DNA from: an uncultured Clostridia bacterium
GTDB taxonomy: Bacteria; Bacillota; Clostridia; TANB77; CAG-508
Assembly: GCA_947631385.1 (NCBI GenBank)
Contig: CANRLE010000050.1
Span: 1-7,779 of the forward strand
Reading direction: 5' to 3'
Length of the DNA: 7,779 bases
Shown: positions 1-6,703 of the stretch, one piece after another
How positions within the stretch are numbered: position 1 is the first letter of the stretch
How the letters are laid out: every line of letters begins with the position of its first letter
Program-made: the position numbers and the translations under genes
Notes under the pieces: model-generated
Databases searched by the model: none
The model's input: the letters and a program-made list of their open reading frames with translations, nothing else
Told to the model about the DNA's origin: nothing

Positions 1-164
1 TTTTAAAAAGTTTTTTCAAGCTCTTTATTTTTAAAAAATTTACTTTTTCGGTACTAGATTCTAACTTTTCAGCTAGTATTATCTTATACCGCTTCGGTTT
101 ATTCTCTAAAGGATTTTATTGTTTACTTTTCAATGTACTTTTTTGTTCCTTTGTTGCGGAACGT
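1..164 (-). other. Transcribed leader of a probable rRNA operon, rRNA gene just beyond the left edge
   Basis: Downstream of P3 the minus strand reads a short hairpin (GTTCC/GGAAC, 145-149 with 158-162). Next is the boxA-like ATTGAAAAGTAAACAATA (117-134), close to the TTGAAAACTAAACAA element of Firmicute rrn leaders. Small hairpins follow, including CTAGCT-GAAA-AGTTAG (61-76, GNRA loop) and ACCG-AAG-CGGT. The end, AAGAGCTTGAAAAAAC then TTTTTAAAA, is like the sequence just before 16S genes in Clostridia. No open frame with an SD is present. That 16S rRNA begins within a few bases past the edge is inference, since no mature rRNA sequence is visible. Confidence 0.7.
117..137 (-). promoter_or_regulatory. 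boxA-like antitermination element
   Basis: Minus-strand TACATTGAAAAGTAAACAA lies about 30 nt after the predicted P3 start. It matches the CTTTGAAAACTAAACAA-like boxA region of Firmicute rRNA leaders, where NusB/NusE (S10) bind in characterised systems. Assigned by resemblance only. Confidence 0.6.
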
Positions 165-169
165 TTTGC

Positions 170-198
170 ATTATACTATACCTTTTTTTATTTGTCAA
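170..198 (-). promoter_or_regulatory. rRNA-type tandem promoter P3
   Basis: Minus strand TTGACA (193-198), an exact 17-bp spacer, then TATAAT (170-175): a full consensus match. A-tracts at about 202-228 look like an UP element. The transcript should start near 162-164. Confidence 0.88.
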
Positions 199-355
199 TA
201 CTTTTTCGACATTTTTTAAAAAATATTTTTTGCTATATAATGAGCAAAATAAAAAACTAGTAAATCATTGTTTATATCTTATTCCTTGAGCTTGACTTTT
301 ATTACTAATTCTTAAGTTTATTTTTAATTTTTTGTCTGTTGCAAGGTACTTATTT

Positions 356-384
356 ATAATATCATGTTTGTTTTTCAAAGTCAA
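356..384 (-). promoter_or_regulatory. rRNA-type tandem promoter P2
   Basis: Minus strand TTGACT (379-384), a 17-bp spacer, then TATTAT (356-361), again preceded by TGA. A/T tracts upstream could act as an UP element. The -10 region (ATGATATTATAAATAAG) almost repeats that of P1. Confidence 0.8.
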
Positions 385-459
385 TAGATTTTTATAAACT
401 TTTTATGGAAATTTTATACTTTTTCTATTTACTTATTATGATATTTACAATGCTTTTTT

Positions 460-488
460 ATAATATCATTTTTAACTGTTTATGTCAA
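460..488 (-). promoter_or_regulatory. rRNA-type tandem promoter P1
   Basis: Minus strand TTGACA (483-488), a 17-bp spacer, then TATTAT (460-465) with TGA before the -10 box (extended -10). An A-tract lies just upstream in the 3' end of the PRC-barrel gene. It points left towards the window edge. Confidence 0.8.
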
Positions 489-498
489 TAGTTTTTTA

Positions 499-732
499 TC
501 AAATTTCTACTAAAATTAAATCATCTCCTATGCATTTTATATTTTGCCATGGTATGACTATTTCGTTACTTTGTGCAAATATGTTTAATACCTTATTACT
601 TCCTGGCACAATTATGGATGTTATCTTACCTGTTTCTAAATCTGCACAAACATCTTGTACATACCCTAACCTTTTTCCATCATTAATATTAACCACTTCT
701 TTATGTTTAAAATCCAATCCTCTATCTTGCAT
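499..732 (-). CDS. YlmC/YmxH-family PRC-barrel protein
   Basis: 77 residues. It shows the whole family pattern: KHKEVVNINDGKRLGYVQD (10-27), DLETGKITSIIVPG (31-44), then NEIVIPWQNIKCIGDDLILVEI (56-77). This is a single PRC-barrel beta domain. Homologues YlmC and YmxH in Bacillus are small, sporulation-associated or poorly characterised cytoplasmic proteins, so no specific reaction can be assigned. The frame extends upstream to an ATG at 795, but that start has no SD, and the extra residues (MLLFKNGRNILYSKKEEGDIF) look like translated leader. AAGGAG lies 8 nt before the ATG at 732, so that start is chosen. It follows the prepilin-like gene by 73 bp without a terminator, so cotranscription is plausible. 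The stop is only 10 bp from the first rRNA-type promoter. Confidence 0.88.
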   Translation of the reverse strand: MQDRGLDFKHKEVVNINDGKRLGYVQDVCADLETGKITSIIVPGSNKVLNIFAQSNEIVIPWQNIKCIGDDLILVEI

Positions 733-740
733 AAAGATAT

Positions 741-746
741 CTCCTT
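741..746 (-). promoter_or_regulatory. Ribosome binding site that decides the start of the PRC-barrel gene
   Basis: AAGGAG on the minus strand, 8 nt before the ATG at 732. The longer in-frame alternative start at 795 has only A/T-rich sequence before it. A second SD-like GGGAGGA lies near 775-781 but has no usable start codon at the right distance. Confidence 0.7.
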
Positions 747-805
747 CTTCTTTTTTACTATATAATATATTCCTCCCATTTTTAAATAGTAACATTTTTT
801 ATAAT

Positions 806-1870
806 TTATGATACTTTTGATTCTATTAATTTCAATTCATTTTTTGTTTTTTCTATATTAACATTTGATTTTAAACAAACTACTGGCCTAATACCAAATT
901 GAGCATGTCCTCCATATTGTGAACCCATCGCTCCATTTTGTTTTGCTATAAACATTAGAGCTTCTCGATATAATCCACCTGGAGAAGCTATCCACATTCC
1001 AGCTGCCTTTGTAGTTTCATTAATAACATATACATTGTTGTTTATATCAATTCCTTTAATCTCATCATCTGCATATTCACCAGTTGTGCCTAATCGTAAC
1101 TTATATCCATATTCTGTATCAATAGTATATTCAATTGGTATATTATGAATTTGATTGTATGAATCACAAATCATTTCTATAGTAGGACCTCCAATTGCAT
1201 ATTCTGCCTTATCTCCTTTAAAATTACTCCATATGTTAGTATCTAATAGATAACTTACTATCTTCATGTCATTATACTCTTGATTTGCATAAACCCATTT
1301 ATGATATTTCGCCAATGTTGGTGTTAATAGTGCATTACTTACAACATCTTTTGCTCCTATATATCCTATACCAACAAAGTCAATTCCCTCTAGTCCATCT
1401 CCCAATACAAGTTTAAAATCTGTACTACCTGTTGTAACACCTTTTCCACCTTTACCTATTGGAGCATATTTAGATGGGATATAATCAGCAGAAATTAAAT
1501 ATATTTGATCTTTATTTTCTTCATCCTTTCCTATATGAGATATTTTCCATTCCATTTCCTGATTATTTATACATTCATATCCTGTTACCGTTTTTCCAAC
1601 ATAATCATTAAAATTTTTAGCAATATCAGTTGGTGTAATGATTTCTGAGTCATGTTCATTTGAATTTGCATTGTCTAAATACTTTTCATATTCTATCAAT
1701 TGATTTGTTTCGTTTTTTGCAGCCTGTTCTGTGCGCTGTTTTGCTCTATTGGCCTGTGACAATATGCCATTTTCTCCTACTAGTGTTGCTATACTTACTG
1801 CTGCAAGTATTAATAACACTATGATTGTGATAACTAATGCTATCAATGTTATTCCTTTGTTTTTTTCCAT
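806..1870 (-). CDS. Prepilin-like (type IV pilin N-terminal signal) surface protein
   Basis: 354 residues. The N-terminus, MEKNKG followed by ITLIALVITIIVLLILAAVS, is a class III (prepilin peptidase) signal: a short basic leader, Gly at the cleavage point, then a hydrophobic helix of about 23 residues. Position +5 of the mature protein is Ala, not the Glu conserved in major pilins. Next comes VGENGILSQANRAKQRTEQAAKNETNQLIEY, which fits the continuing pilin alpha-helix. The remainder (about 80-354) is a globular domain ending MWIASPGG...GGHAQFGIRPVVCLKSNV. The (F/Y)G(V/I)RPVV.L ending recurs, from memory, in many such proteins of gut Clostridia and resembles sulfatase-modifying-factor or lectin-like folds. 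GGAGG lies 9 nt before the ATG. No pilus assembly genes or prepilin peptidase are in the window. Surface exposure is inferred and the function is unknown. Confidence 0.87.
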   Translation of the reverse strand: MEKNKGITLIALVITIIVLLILAAVSIATLVGENGILSQANRAKQRTEQAAKNETNQLIEYEKYLDNANSNEHDSEIITPTDIAKNFNDYVGKTVTGYECINNQEMEWKISHIGKDEENKDQIYLISADYIPSKYAPIGKGGKGVTTGSTDFKLVLGDGLEGIDFVGIGYIGAKDVVSNALLTPTLAKYHKWVYANQEYNDMKIVSYLLDTNIWSNFKGDKAEYAIGGPTIEMICDSYNQIHNIPIEYTIDTEYGYKLRLGTTGEYADDEIKGIDINNNVYVINETTKAAGMWIASPGGLYREALMFIAKQNGAMGSQYGGHAQFGIRPVVCLKSNVNIEKTKNELKLIESKVS

Positions 1871-1930
1871 TCTTTCATTCCTCCAACTTCTTTTGTTATT
1901 ATGTAATGTTTATTATACATATTTGCTATA

Positions 1931-1960
1931 TTTATATCACATTTAATTTAATTTTTGCAA
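1931..1960 (-). promoter_or_regulatory. Candidate promoter of the prepilin-like gene
   Basis: Minus strand: TTGCAA (1955-1960), an 18-bp spacer, then TATAAA (1931-1936) preceded by TGA, giving an extended -10. It sits just after the preceding operon's terminator and about 60 bp before the next start codon. A second TATAAT (1912-1917) lacks a recognisable -35 box. Confidence 0.5.
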
Positions 1961-1971
1961 TAGTTTTTGAC

Positions 1972-2012
1972 AAAAAAATAAGGAAATTGGAACCGTCCCA
2001 AAATCCTTATTT
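1972..2012 (-). terminator. Rho-independent terminator of the aspS / spermidine-synthase-like operon
   Basis: On the minus strand AAATAAGGA (2004-2012) pairs with TCCTTATTT (1976-1984). An internal two-base mismatch follows, then TTGG/CCAA (1987-1990 with 1998-2001) around a short loop. A run of seven T (1978-1972) comes after. The stem begins inside the stop codon of the spermidine-synthase-like gene. Confidence 0.85.
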
Positions 2013-3471
2013 AGTTTCCTATTGGTGCATAGTTATCAGTCACAACTTTTTTATCAGAGCTAAAATCTTTTATTTCATTTTCTAGCAAATCTTGATATTG
2101 TTCTTGCTTTGTCATATCAATATTACTCTTTCCTTTTATTCCTATTAATATTACGTTCTGTATTTCTTCTTCAGATTCTCTGTTAGAAACTTTAAATACT
2201 TTCACATCATCAAATACTGCCTTATAAGTTACATATTCATAGTTTATAAAGTCTGCATCTTTTCCTTTCAAAGAAGATATAATATTTGTAATTACTATTC
2301 CATTTTCATTTAATCTTTGTTTAGTATTTTGCATTGCTTCATAAGTAGTTAGTTCAAAAGGGGCATTTAATCCCTTAAAAGCATCTATTAATATACAATC
2401 ATATTTATTAGTAGAATTATTTAAAAAGCTTCTACCATCTTGATGATAAATTTTGAGTCTTGGATTTTTTATATCCAAATTAAAATGTTCTACAGCAAGT
2501 TCTGTCATTTTAGAATCAATTTCTGAGACATCAATTGTCTTGTCTTTATATTTATCTATATAATGTGTAGGATATGTATATGCTGCTCCACCAATTAGAA
2601 GTGTTGATTTTGCATTTTTTTGAAAGTATTCAAATAAATCATAATAATATAAATATTTTGAACCCATTTCGCCTGTTTCTTGATCAATATAAGATTCTAC
2701 TCCTGTATCTACTTGCAAAGTTTTATATGATATTTTATTGCCTGCTAATGATTTTACCCATATTCGACTGTATTCAGAATCTACATCTGCAATAATATCT
2801 TTATTATTACGATAAAAATATATTTCTCCTAATATATTTAACATTATTATACTTATTATTAATAATGTAATCATTAATATATATTTTTTGTTTTTATTTT
2901 CATATAGAATTATAGACAATATTATTAATACAATACAAATTCCTAGAATAATTGTTCTTGTTCCAAATGTTGGTATTAATAAAAATCCAGCTGTAAATGT
3001 ACCAAATATGCTACCTATTGTAGATATAGATGAAATTTTTCCAGATAACTTTCCTATATTTTCAGGTTCTTTATCTTTTAATTTTACAGCATAAGGAGAT
3101 ACTGTTGCTAATACAAAGCTTGGTATTCCAAATACAGTTGCTGAACTTATTAATGCTACTACTACCATGTTTTGTGTTATACTTGATAAACTTTTTACTA
3201 ACCCTGTTTCTAATAGTGGAATAAAACTTGTAAAAATTGCTCCTATCAAGATTAAACTTGATAGTCTATTTCTGTGTGGATCTTTGTCTGCAAGTTTTCC
3301 TCCTATCCAATATCCAATACTCATACTAATAAGCATAACTCCTATAATTGTTGTCCAAATTAAATTTGAACTTCCTACATATGGCGATAATACTCTGGCA
3401 GCCACTAATTCAATAGCCATGCCTAAAGCTCCACACAAAAATACCGTTATCTCTATATCATATTTTCTCAT
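2011..3471 (-). CDS. Fused membrane / spermidine-synthase-like methyltransferase-fold protein
   Basis: 486 residues. The N-terminal half (about 1-215) has six or seven hydrophobic helices, near 6-28, 38-58, 70-88, 102-125, 146-167, 171-190 and 197-215, with the GxxxAIELVAARVLSPYVG opening typical of the 'fused MFS/spermidine synthase' family. The C-terminal part (about 225-486) is a spermidine-synthase-like Rossmann domain: TLQVDTGVESYID, LLIGGAAYTYP (the nucleotide loop), VSEIDSKMTELA (acidic ligand residues), YHQDGRSFL, CILIDAF and VTDNYAPIGN at the end. The usual GGGxG loop is changed to GGAAY, and the DSxDPxGPA signature of true aminopropyltransferases is replaced by DAFKGLNAPFELTT, so spermidine synthesis should not be assumed. 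AGGAGG lies 4 nt before the ATG and 1 nt after the aspS stop, so it is very likely cotranscribed with aspS. No other polyamine gene is nearby. Confidence 0.9.
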   Translation of the reverse strand: MRKYDIEITVFLCGALGMAIELVAARVLSPYVGSSNLIWTTIIGVMLISMSIGYWIGGKLADKDPHRNRLSSLILIGAIFTSFIPLLETGLVKSLSSITQNMVVVALISSATVFGIPSFVLATVSPYAVKLKDKEPENIGKLSGKISSISTIGSIFGTFTAGFLLIPTFGTRTIILGICIVLIILSIILYENKNKKYILMITLLIISIIMLNILGEIYFYRNNKDIIADVDSEYSRIWVKSLAGNKISYKTLQVDTGVESYIDQETGEMGSKYLYYYDLFEYFQKNAKSTLLIGGAAYTYPTHYIDKYKDKTIDVSEIDSKMTELAVEHFNLDIKNPRLKIYHQDGRSFLNNSTNKYDCILIDAFKGLNAPFELTTYEAMQNTKQRLNENGIVITNIISSLKGKDADFINYEYVTYKAVFDDVKVFKVSNRESEEEIQNVILIGIKGKSNIDMTKQEQYQDLLENEIKDFSSDKKVVTDNYAPIGN

Positions 3472-3482
3472 AATACCTCCTG

Positions 3483-5229
3483 TTAGATATCTCTTAGCTG
3501 TATATGAACATCTTTTAATTGTTGCTCTGTTACAACTGATGGTGCTCTCATTAATAGGTCTCTTGCTCTTTTATTTTTTGGAAATGCAATAATTTCTCTT
3601 ATATTTTGTGAATTTGCAATTAGCATAATCATTCTATCAACTCCAGGTGCTGCACCTGCATGTGGTGGTGTACCATACTGGAATGCATTGTATAAAGCTC
3701 CAAAACGATTTTTTACATCATCTTCTGAATATCCTGCTATTTCAAAAGCTTTTACCATGATTTCTGGACTATGATTTCTAACTGCACCAGAAGCCATCTC
3801 ATATCCATTACATACTAAATCATATTGATATGCTAATACGTCTAATGGATTTTTGTTTTGCAATGCTTCTAGTCCACCTTGTGGCATAGAAAATGGATTA
3901 TGGCTAAAATCAATCGTTCCTTCATCTGATAGTTCATACATTGGGAAGTCTACAATAAAGCAAAATCTGTAAGTATCTTTTTCTAATAAATCTAATCGTT
4001 TTCCTAACTCAATCCTTACTAATCCAGCAATTTTTTGTGCTTTTTCAAATTCGTCTGCTATAAAGAATATTGCTGAATTTTTTTCCACTCCATATTCTTT
4101 TTCTAACTTTTGTTTAATGTCGTCTGTTATAAATTTGGCAATTCCTCCTGTCACTTCTCCTGTTTCTTCACATTTTACCCATGCTAGTCCTTTTGCTCCA
4201 ACTTCATCTTGACAAGCAAATTCGCCCATTTTGTCAAAGAATTTTCTGCCTTGTGTTGCACCATTAGGTACTACAATTGCTTTTATAGTTTTTCCTTTAA
4301 ATGCATTAAAATCTGAATTTTCAAAAACTGTTGTAACATCTTGAATAATTAAAGGATTTCTTAAATCTGGTTTATCAATTCCGTATTTTTCCATAGCTTC
4401 ACGGTATGGAATTCTAATGAATGGTCCTTCATCTACTTTCCAATTTGTAAACTTTTTAAAAGTATAAGGTACTACTTCCTCCATTACCTTAAATACATCC
4501 TCTTGGGTTGCAAAACTCATTTCAAAATCTAATTGATAGAATTCTCCTGGTGCTCTGTCTGCTCTTGGGTCTTCATCTCTAAAACATGGAGCTATTTGAT
4601 AGTATTTATTAAAACCAGAAACCATTAATAATTGCTTAAATTGTTGTGGTGCCTGTGGTAAAGCATAAAATTCTCCTGGATTTAATCTACTTGGCACTAA
4701 GTAATCTCTTGCTCCTTCTGGAGAAGAATTAGCTAAAATTGGGGTTTGAATTTCTGTAAATCCCATTTCATCCATTTTATCTCTTAGAGTTTTTAATATT
4801 TTTGAACGAAGTAATATGTTTTTGTGTAAATTTTCATTTCTTAAATCTAAAAATCTATATTCTAATCTTAAATCTTCTCTTACTTCTTGGTCTGTATTAA
4901 TTTCAAAAGGTAATACATTCTTACATTTTCCTAAAATTTCTATTTTATTTGCTACTACTTCTATTTCACCTGTAGCAATTTTTGTGTTTTTACTGCTTCT
5001 TTCCACAACTTTTCCGCGAAATGTGAATACAGCTTTCTGTGTTCATTTGTTTTGCTTGTTCTTGTAATTCTTCATCATTAATTACAATTTGAGTAATTCC
5101 AAATTCATCTCTTAAATCTATAAAAATCATTCCACCTAGATTTCTAATTTTTTGTATCCACCCACTAAGTTCTACTGTTTCTCCTACATTTTCTTTTTTT
5201 AATTCTCCACATGTTTTTGTTCTATACAT
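3483..5229 (-). CDS. aspS: Aspartyl-tRNA synthetase, full length but interrupted by a one-base frameshift
   Basis: Class II synthetase that charges tRNA-Asp with aspartate. The start at 5229 has AGGAGG 6 nt upstream (5236-5241). The frame runs MYRTKTCGELKKENVGE through the OB-fold anticodon-binding domain (GWIQKIRNLGGMIFIDLRD), then terminates at 4990. The downstream frame continues the homology as VFTFRGKVVERSSKN, so one extra base near 5031 explains the break. Correcting it gives about 581 residues, against about 590 for bacterial AspRS. In corrected numbering: the flipping-loop region SSPEGARDYLVPSR (about 168-181), QQFKQLL, motif 2 FRDEDPRADR (216-225), a GAD-type insertion (about 264-434), NPFSMP (about 444-449) and motif 3 GAAPGVDRMIML (525-536). 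The forms RAPGEFYQLDFEMSF and GYEMASGAVRNHSPEIM resemble, from memory, a subtype found in anaerobic Firmicutes and alphaproteobacteria. A lone downstream piece from GTG at 5006 would lack most of the OB-fold and has no good SD. Confidence 0.93.
5030..5042 (-). other. Frameshift point in aspS
   Basis: The minus strand reads ACAGAAAGCTGTATTCAC. The upstream frame gives T-E-S-C-I-H and stops at 4990. Skipping one base (best fit the T at 5031) gives T-E-S-V-F-T-F-R-G-K-V and rejoins the long frame. The downstream frame is closed by TGA at 5043-5045, so the shift must lie left of that codon. The site is not a homopolymer run and no slippery heptamer or stop-SD arrangement is visible. Confidence 0.85.
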
Positions 5230-5253
5230 ATTTTGCCTCCTAAATAAAATAAT

Positions 5254-5279
5254 TAATGTGCTATTATAATAGCACATTA
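5254..5279. promoter_or_regulatory. 26-bp perfect palindrome between the WG-repeat gene and aspS (operator, promoter or weak terminator)
   Basis: Half-site TAATGTGCTATTA is followed directly by its exact reverse complement. It lies 24-49 bp after the WG-gene stop and 25-50 bp before the aspS ATG. As RNA it can form an 11-bp stem with a TATA loop, followed on the minus strand by ATTATTTTATTTA, a poor U-tract; only four pairs are G-C, so termination would be weak. The centre reads TATAAT on both strands. On the minus strand a TTGAAA lies 20 bp upstream, a longer spacing than ideal. An operator covering the aspS -10 box is therefore possible but unproven. No T-box features are visible. Confidence 0.5.
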
Positions 5280-5302
5280 TATTATTTTTTTCAATTATTT
5301 TT

Positions 5303-6697
5303 TTATTCTTCAGTATCATCATCAGTTGAATTTGTCTCTACGTCTTCTGTTTGATTACTTGAACCTGCATTATTTCCATTTGCTGTTGTTCCATTCTCAT
5401 CTAACCAATCCTCTGCATCTATTCTTTGATCATTTGCTACAATATAATAATGATTTTCTCCTCCACTAATTGTCATATAAATATCATCTGCTACAATAGC
5501 AAATAATTCCCTTCCAGATGAATTAACTAAAGTATATTTATCGTCCTTACAAGCTACTAATACATTATAATTTGGAATTACTAGTAAGTTTAAAGCATTT
5601 CTATTATTAGAAGCTACATAACCTAAACTGTCATATTTATAATCTACTATTTGGTTTCCATTTTTATCATATAAGCCCCAATAATCATCCTTTTTAACAG
5701 GTATTAAACTATCTGCTAATATATAACGATTTTTTATATTATTTTGTGAAAATTTTGAAATGTCAATTCCTATTTCATCATTTTCAATATAAATTACTAT
5801 ATTACCCTTTACATCAACTACACCAAATTTATTGTCTTTTTTTACAGCATACAATCCAGCATCACTATCCATTAATTCAATGCTGTCATACATAATTTGT
5901 ACTTTTGTTTCTCCCTTTTTAGACAATATACCCATTTGCTTATTATTTTCTACTAAAAAGTCACCTGTATTTGGAAGATATGTAATGTTATCATATTTAG
6001 CTTCAAGAATAGTAGTTCCATCTAATCCAATAACACCATATTGATTTTTACCTTTTACAATTAATTCACTATCAAGAATTGCTCTTTGATTTACAAATTT
6101 ATTACTCAATTCAGTGTATTGATAATCCAAAATTTGAGTTGCATAACTTTTATACAAATATGGTAGAGTCCAAATTGCTATTCTGTTTTTTTCTTGATTG
6201 TATTGAAAACTTACATTAAATGCTTCTTCCATTCCTTGAGTTGAAATACATAGTACTCCTCCAATACCCCTCACTGGTTGTTTCATGTAAGAATACACAT
6301 AATCAGCATTATTTTCTGTTAAATCCAATCTATATATCTTTTCTTCGCCTAATTCAAAATTTACAACTTCATTTTCATTTATAATATAACATTTATTTTG
6401 ATCTTCTGAACGATTGCTATATTCTCCATTATAACTTTCATAACCAAAATAAGAAGCAACCTCTTTAATTGGTACATATATAGTTCCATTGTCTTCAAAA
6501 ATCAAAATATTTTTTAATCTTTCATTTGAAACACCATCTAAAGTTAATCGTAATTGACTATTTTGCAGATACATCAAATATGCAACAATTGCTATAATAA
6601 TTATTACTACAAGAATAATAGCACCTAAAATAATTCTAGTTGTTCTCTTTTTTTTCTTTTCTTCCCTATTTTTAAAGCTTTCTTCAATTAAGTTCAT
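5303..6697 (-). CDS. Membrane-anchored WG-repeat protein with copper-amine-oxidase-N-like stalk domain
   Basis: 464 residues from the preferred start. A basic cytoplasmic stretch (EEKKKKRTTR) precedes one transmembrane helix at about 22-44 (IILGAIILVVIIIIAIVAYL), so most of the protein should face outside. Residues about 50-179 resemble a Cu-amine-oxidase N-terminal/stalk domain (PF07833 type: GTIYVPIKEVASYFGY, then a second beta-rich part ending RIAIWTLPYL). Residues about 220-400 hold roughly five WG-like repeats: YGVIGLDGTTILEAKYDNI, MGILSKKGE, FGVVDVKGNIVI, WGLYDKNGNQIVDYKYDSL and a degraded YTLVNSSGRELF. Only one keeps the Trp; Tyr, Met or Phe replace it elsewhere. The tail is low-complexity and acidic (TEDVETNSTDDDTEE). 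WG repeats are known as beta-rich units of unclear function, so a role in the envelope or in binding is inference. A Met six codons upstream overlaps tgt, but the SD supports the later start. Spacing of 14 bp suggests cotranscription with tgt. Confidence 0.88.
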   Translation of the reverse strand: MNLIEESFKNREEKKKKRTTRIILGAIILVVIIIIAIVAYLMYLQNSQLRLTLDGVSNERLKNILIFEDNGTIYVPIKEVASYFGYESYNGEYSNRSEDQNKCYIINENEVVNFELGEEKIYRLDLTENNADYVYSYMKQPVRGIGGVLCISTQGMEEAFNVSFQYNQEKNRIAIWTLPYLYKSYATQILDYQYTELSNKFVNQRAILDSELIVKGKNQYGVIGLDGTTILEAKYDNITYLPNTGDFLVENNKQMGILSKKGETKVQIMYDSIELMDSDAGLYAVKKDNKFGVVDVKGNIVIYIENDEIGIDISKFSQNNIKNRYILADSLIPVKKDDYWGLYDKNGNQIVDYKYDSLGYVASNNRNALNLLVIPNYNVLVACKDDKYTLVNSSGRELFAIVADDIYMTISGGENHYYIVANDQRIDAEDWLDENGTTANGNNAGSSNQTEDVETNSTDDDTEE

Positions 6698-6703
6698 TTG
6701 TAT

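Larger units (their letters stand above)
165..498. other. Gene-free, very AT-rich control region
   Basis: No convincing coding sequence on either strand. It holds P1, P2 and P3 and the A/T tracts between them. A possible 7-bp hairpin (TTTTGCT/AGCAAAA, about 229-250) is also present; it has only two G-C pairs and may simply be part of the P3 upstream A/T region. A weak TTTACT...TTATAT pair (235-264) is a doubtful extra promoter. Confidence 0.6.

Noticed and set aside
235..264. A further promoter (TTTACT, 18 bp, TTATAT) between P2 and P3
   Set aside because: Both boxes match poorly and AT-rich DNA yields such pairs by chance; mentioned only within the control region entry.
733..795. Longer N-terminus for the PRC-barrel protein
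   Set aside because: The ATG at 795 has no ribosome binding site, whereas AAGGAG sits 8 nt before the ATG at 732, where family homology begins.
482..811. Plus-strand open frame of 109 codons opposite the PRC-barrel gene
   Set aside because: It is antisense to a gene with clear family motifs, has no SD and resembles nothing I recognise; a shadow of the real gene.
3167..3592. Plus-strand open frame of 141 codons opposite the aspS end and the membrane-protein start
   Set aside because: It overlaps two well-supported minus-strand genes across their junction and has no SD or family pattern.
4990..5045. Programmed ribosomal frameshifting in aspS
   Set aside because: No slippery heptamer, internal SD or downstream pseudoknot is evident, and aspS is not known to use recoding; an error or mutation is simpler.
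5230..5302. T-box riboswitch upstream of aspS
   Set aside because: The 73-bp gap is far too short and has no T-box sequence or specifier stem.
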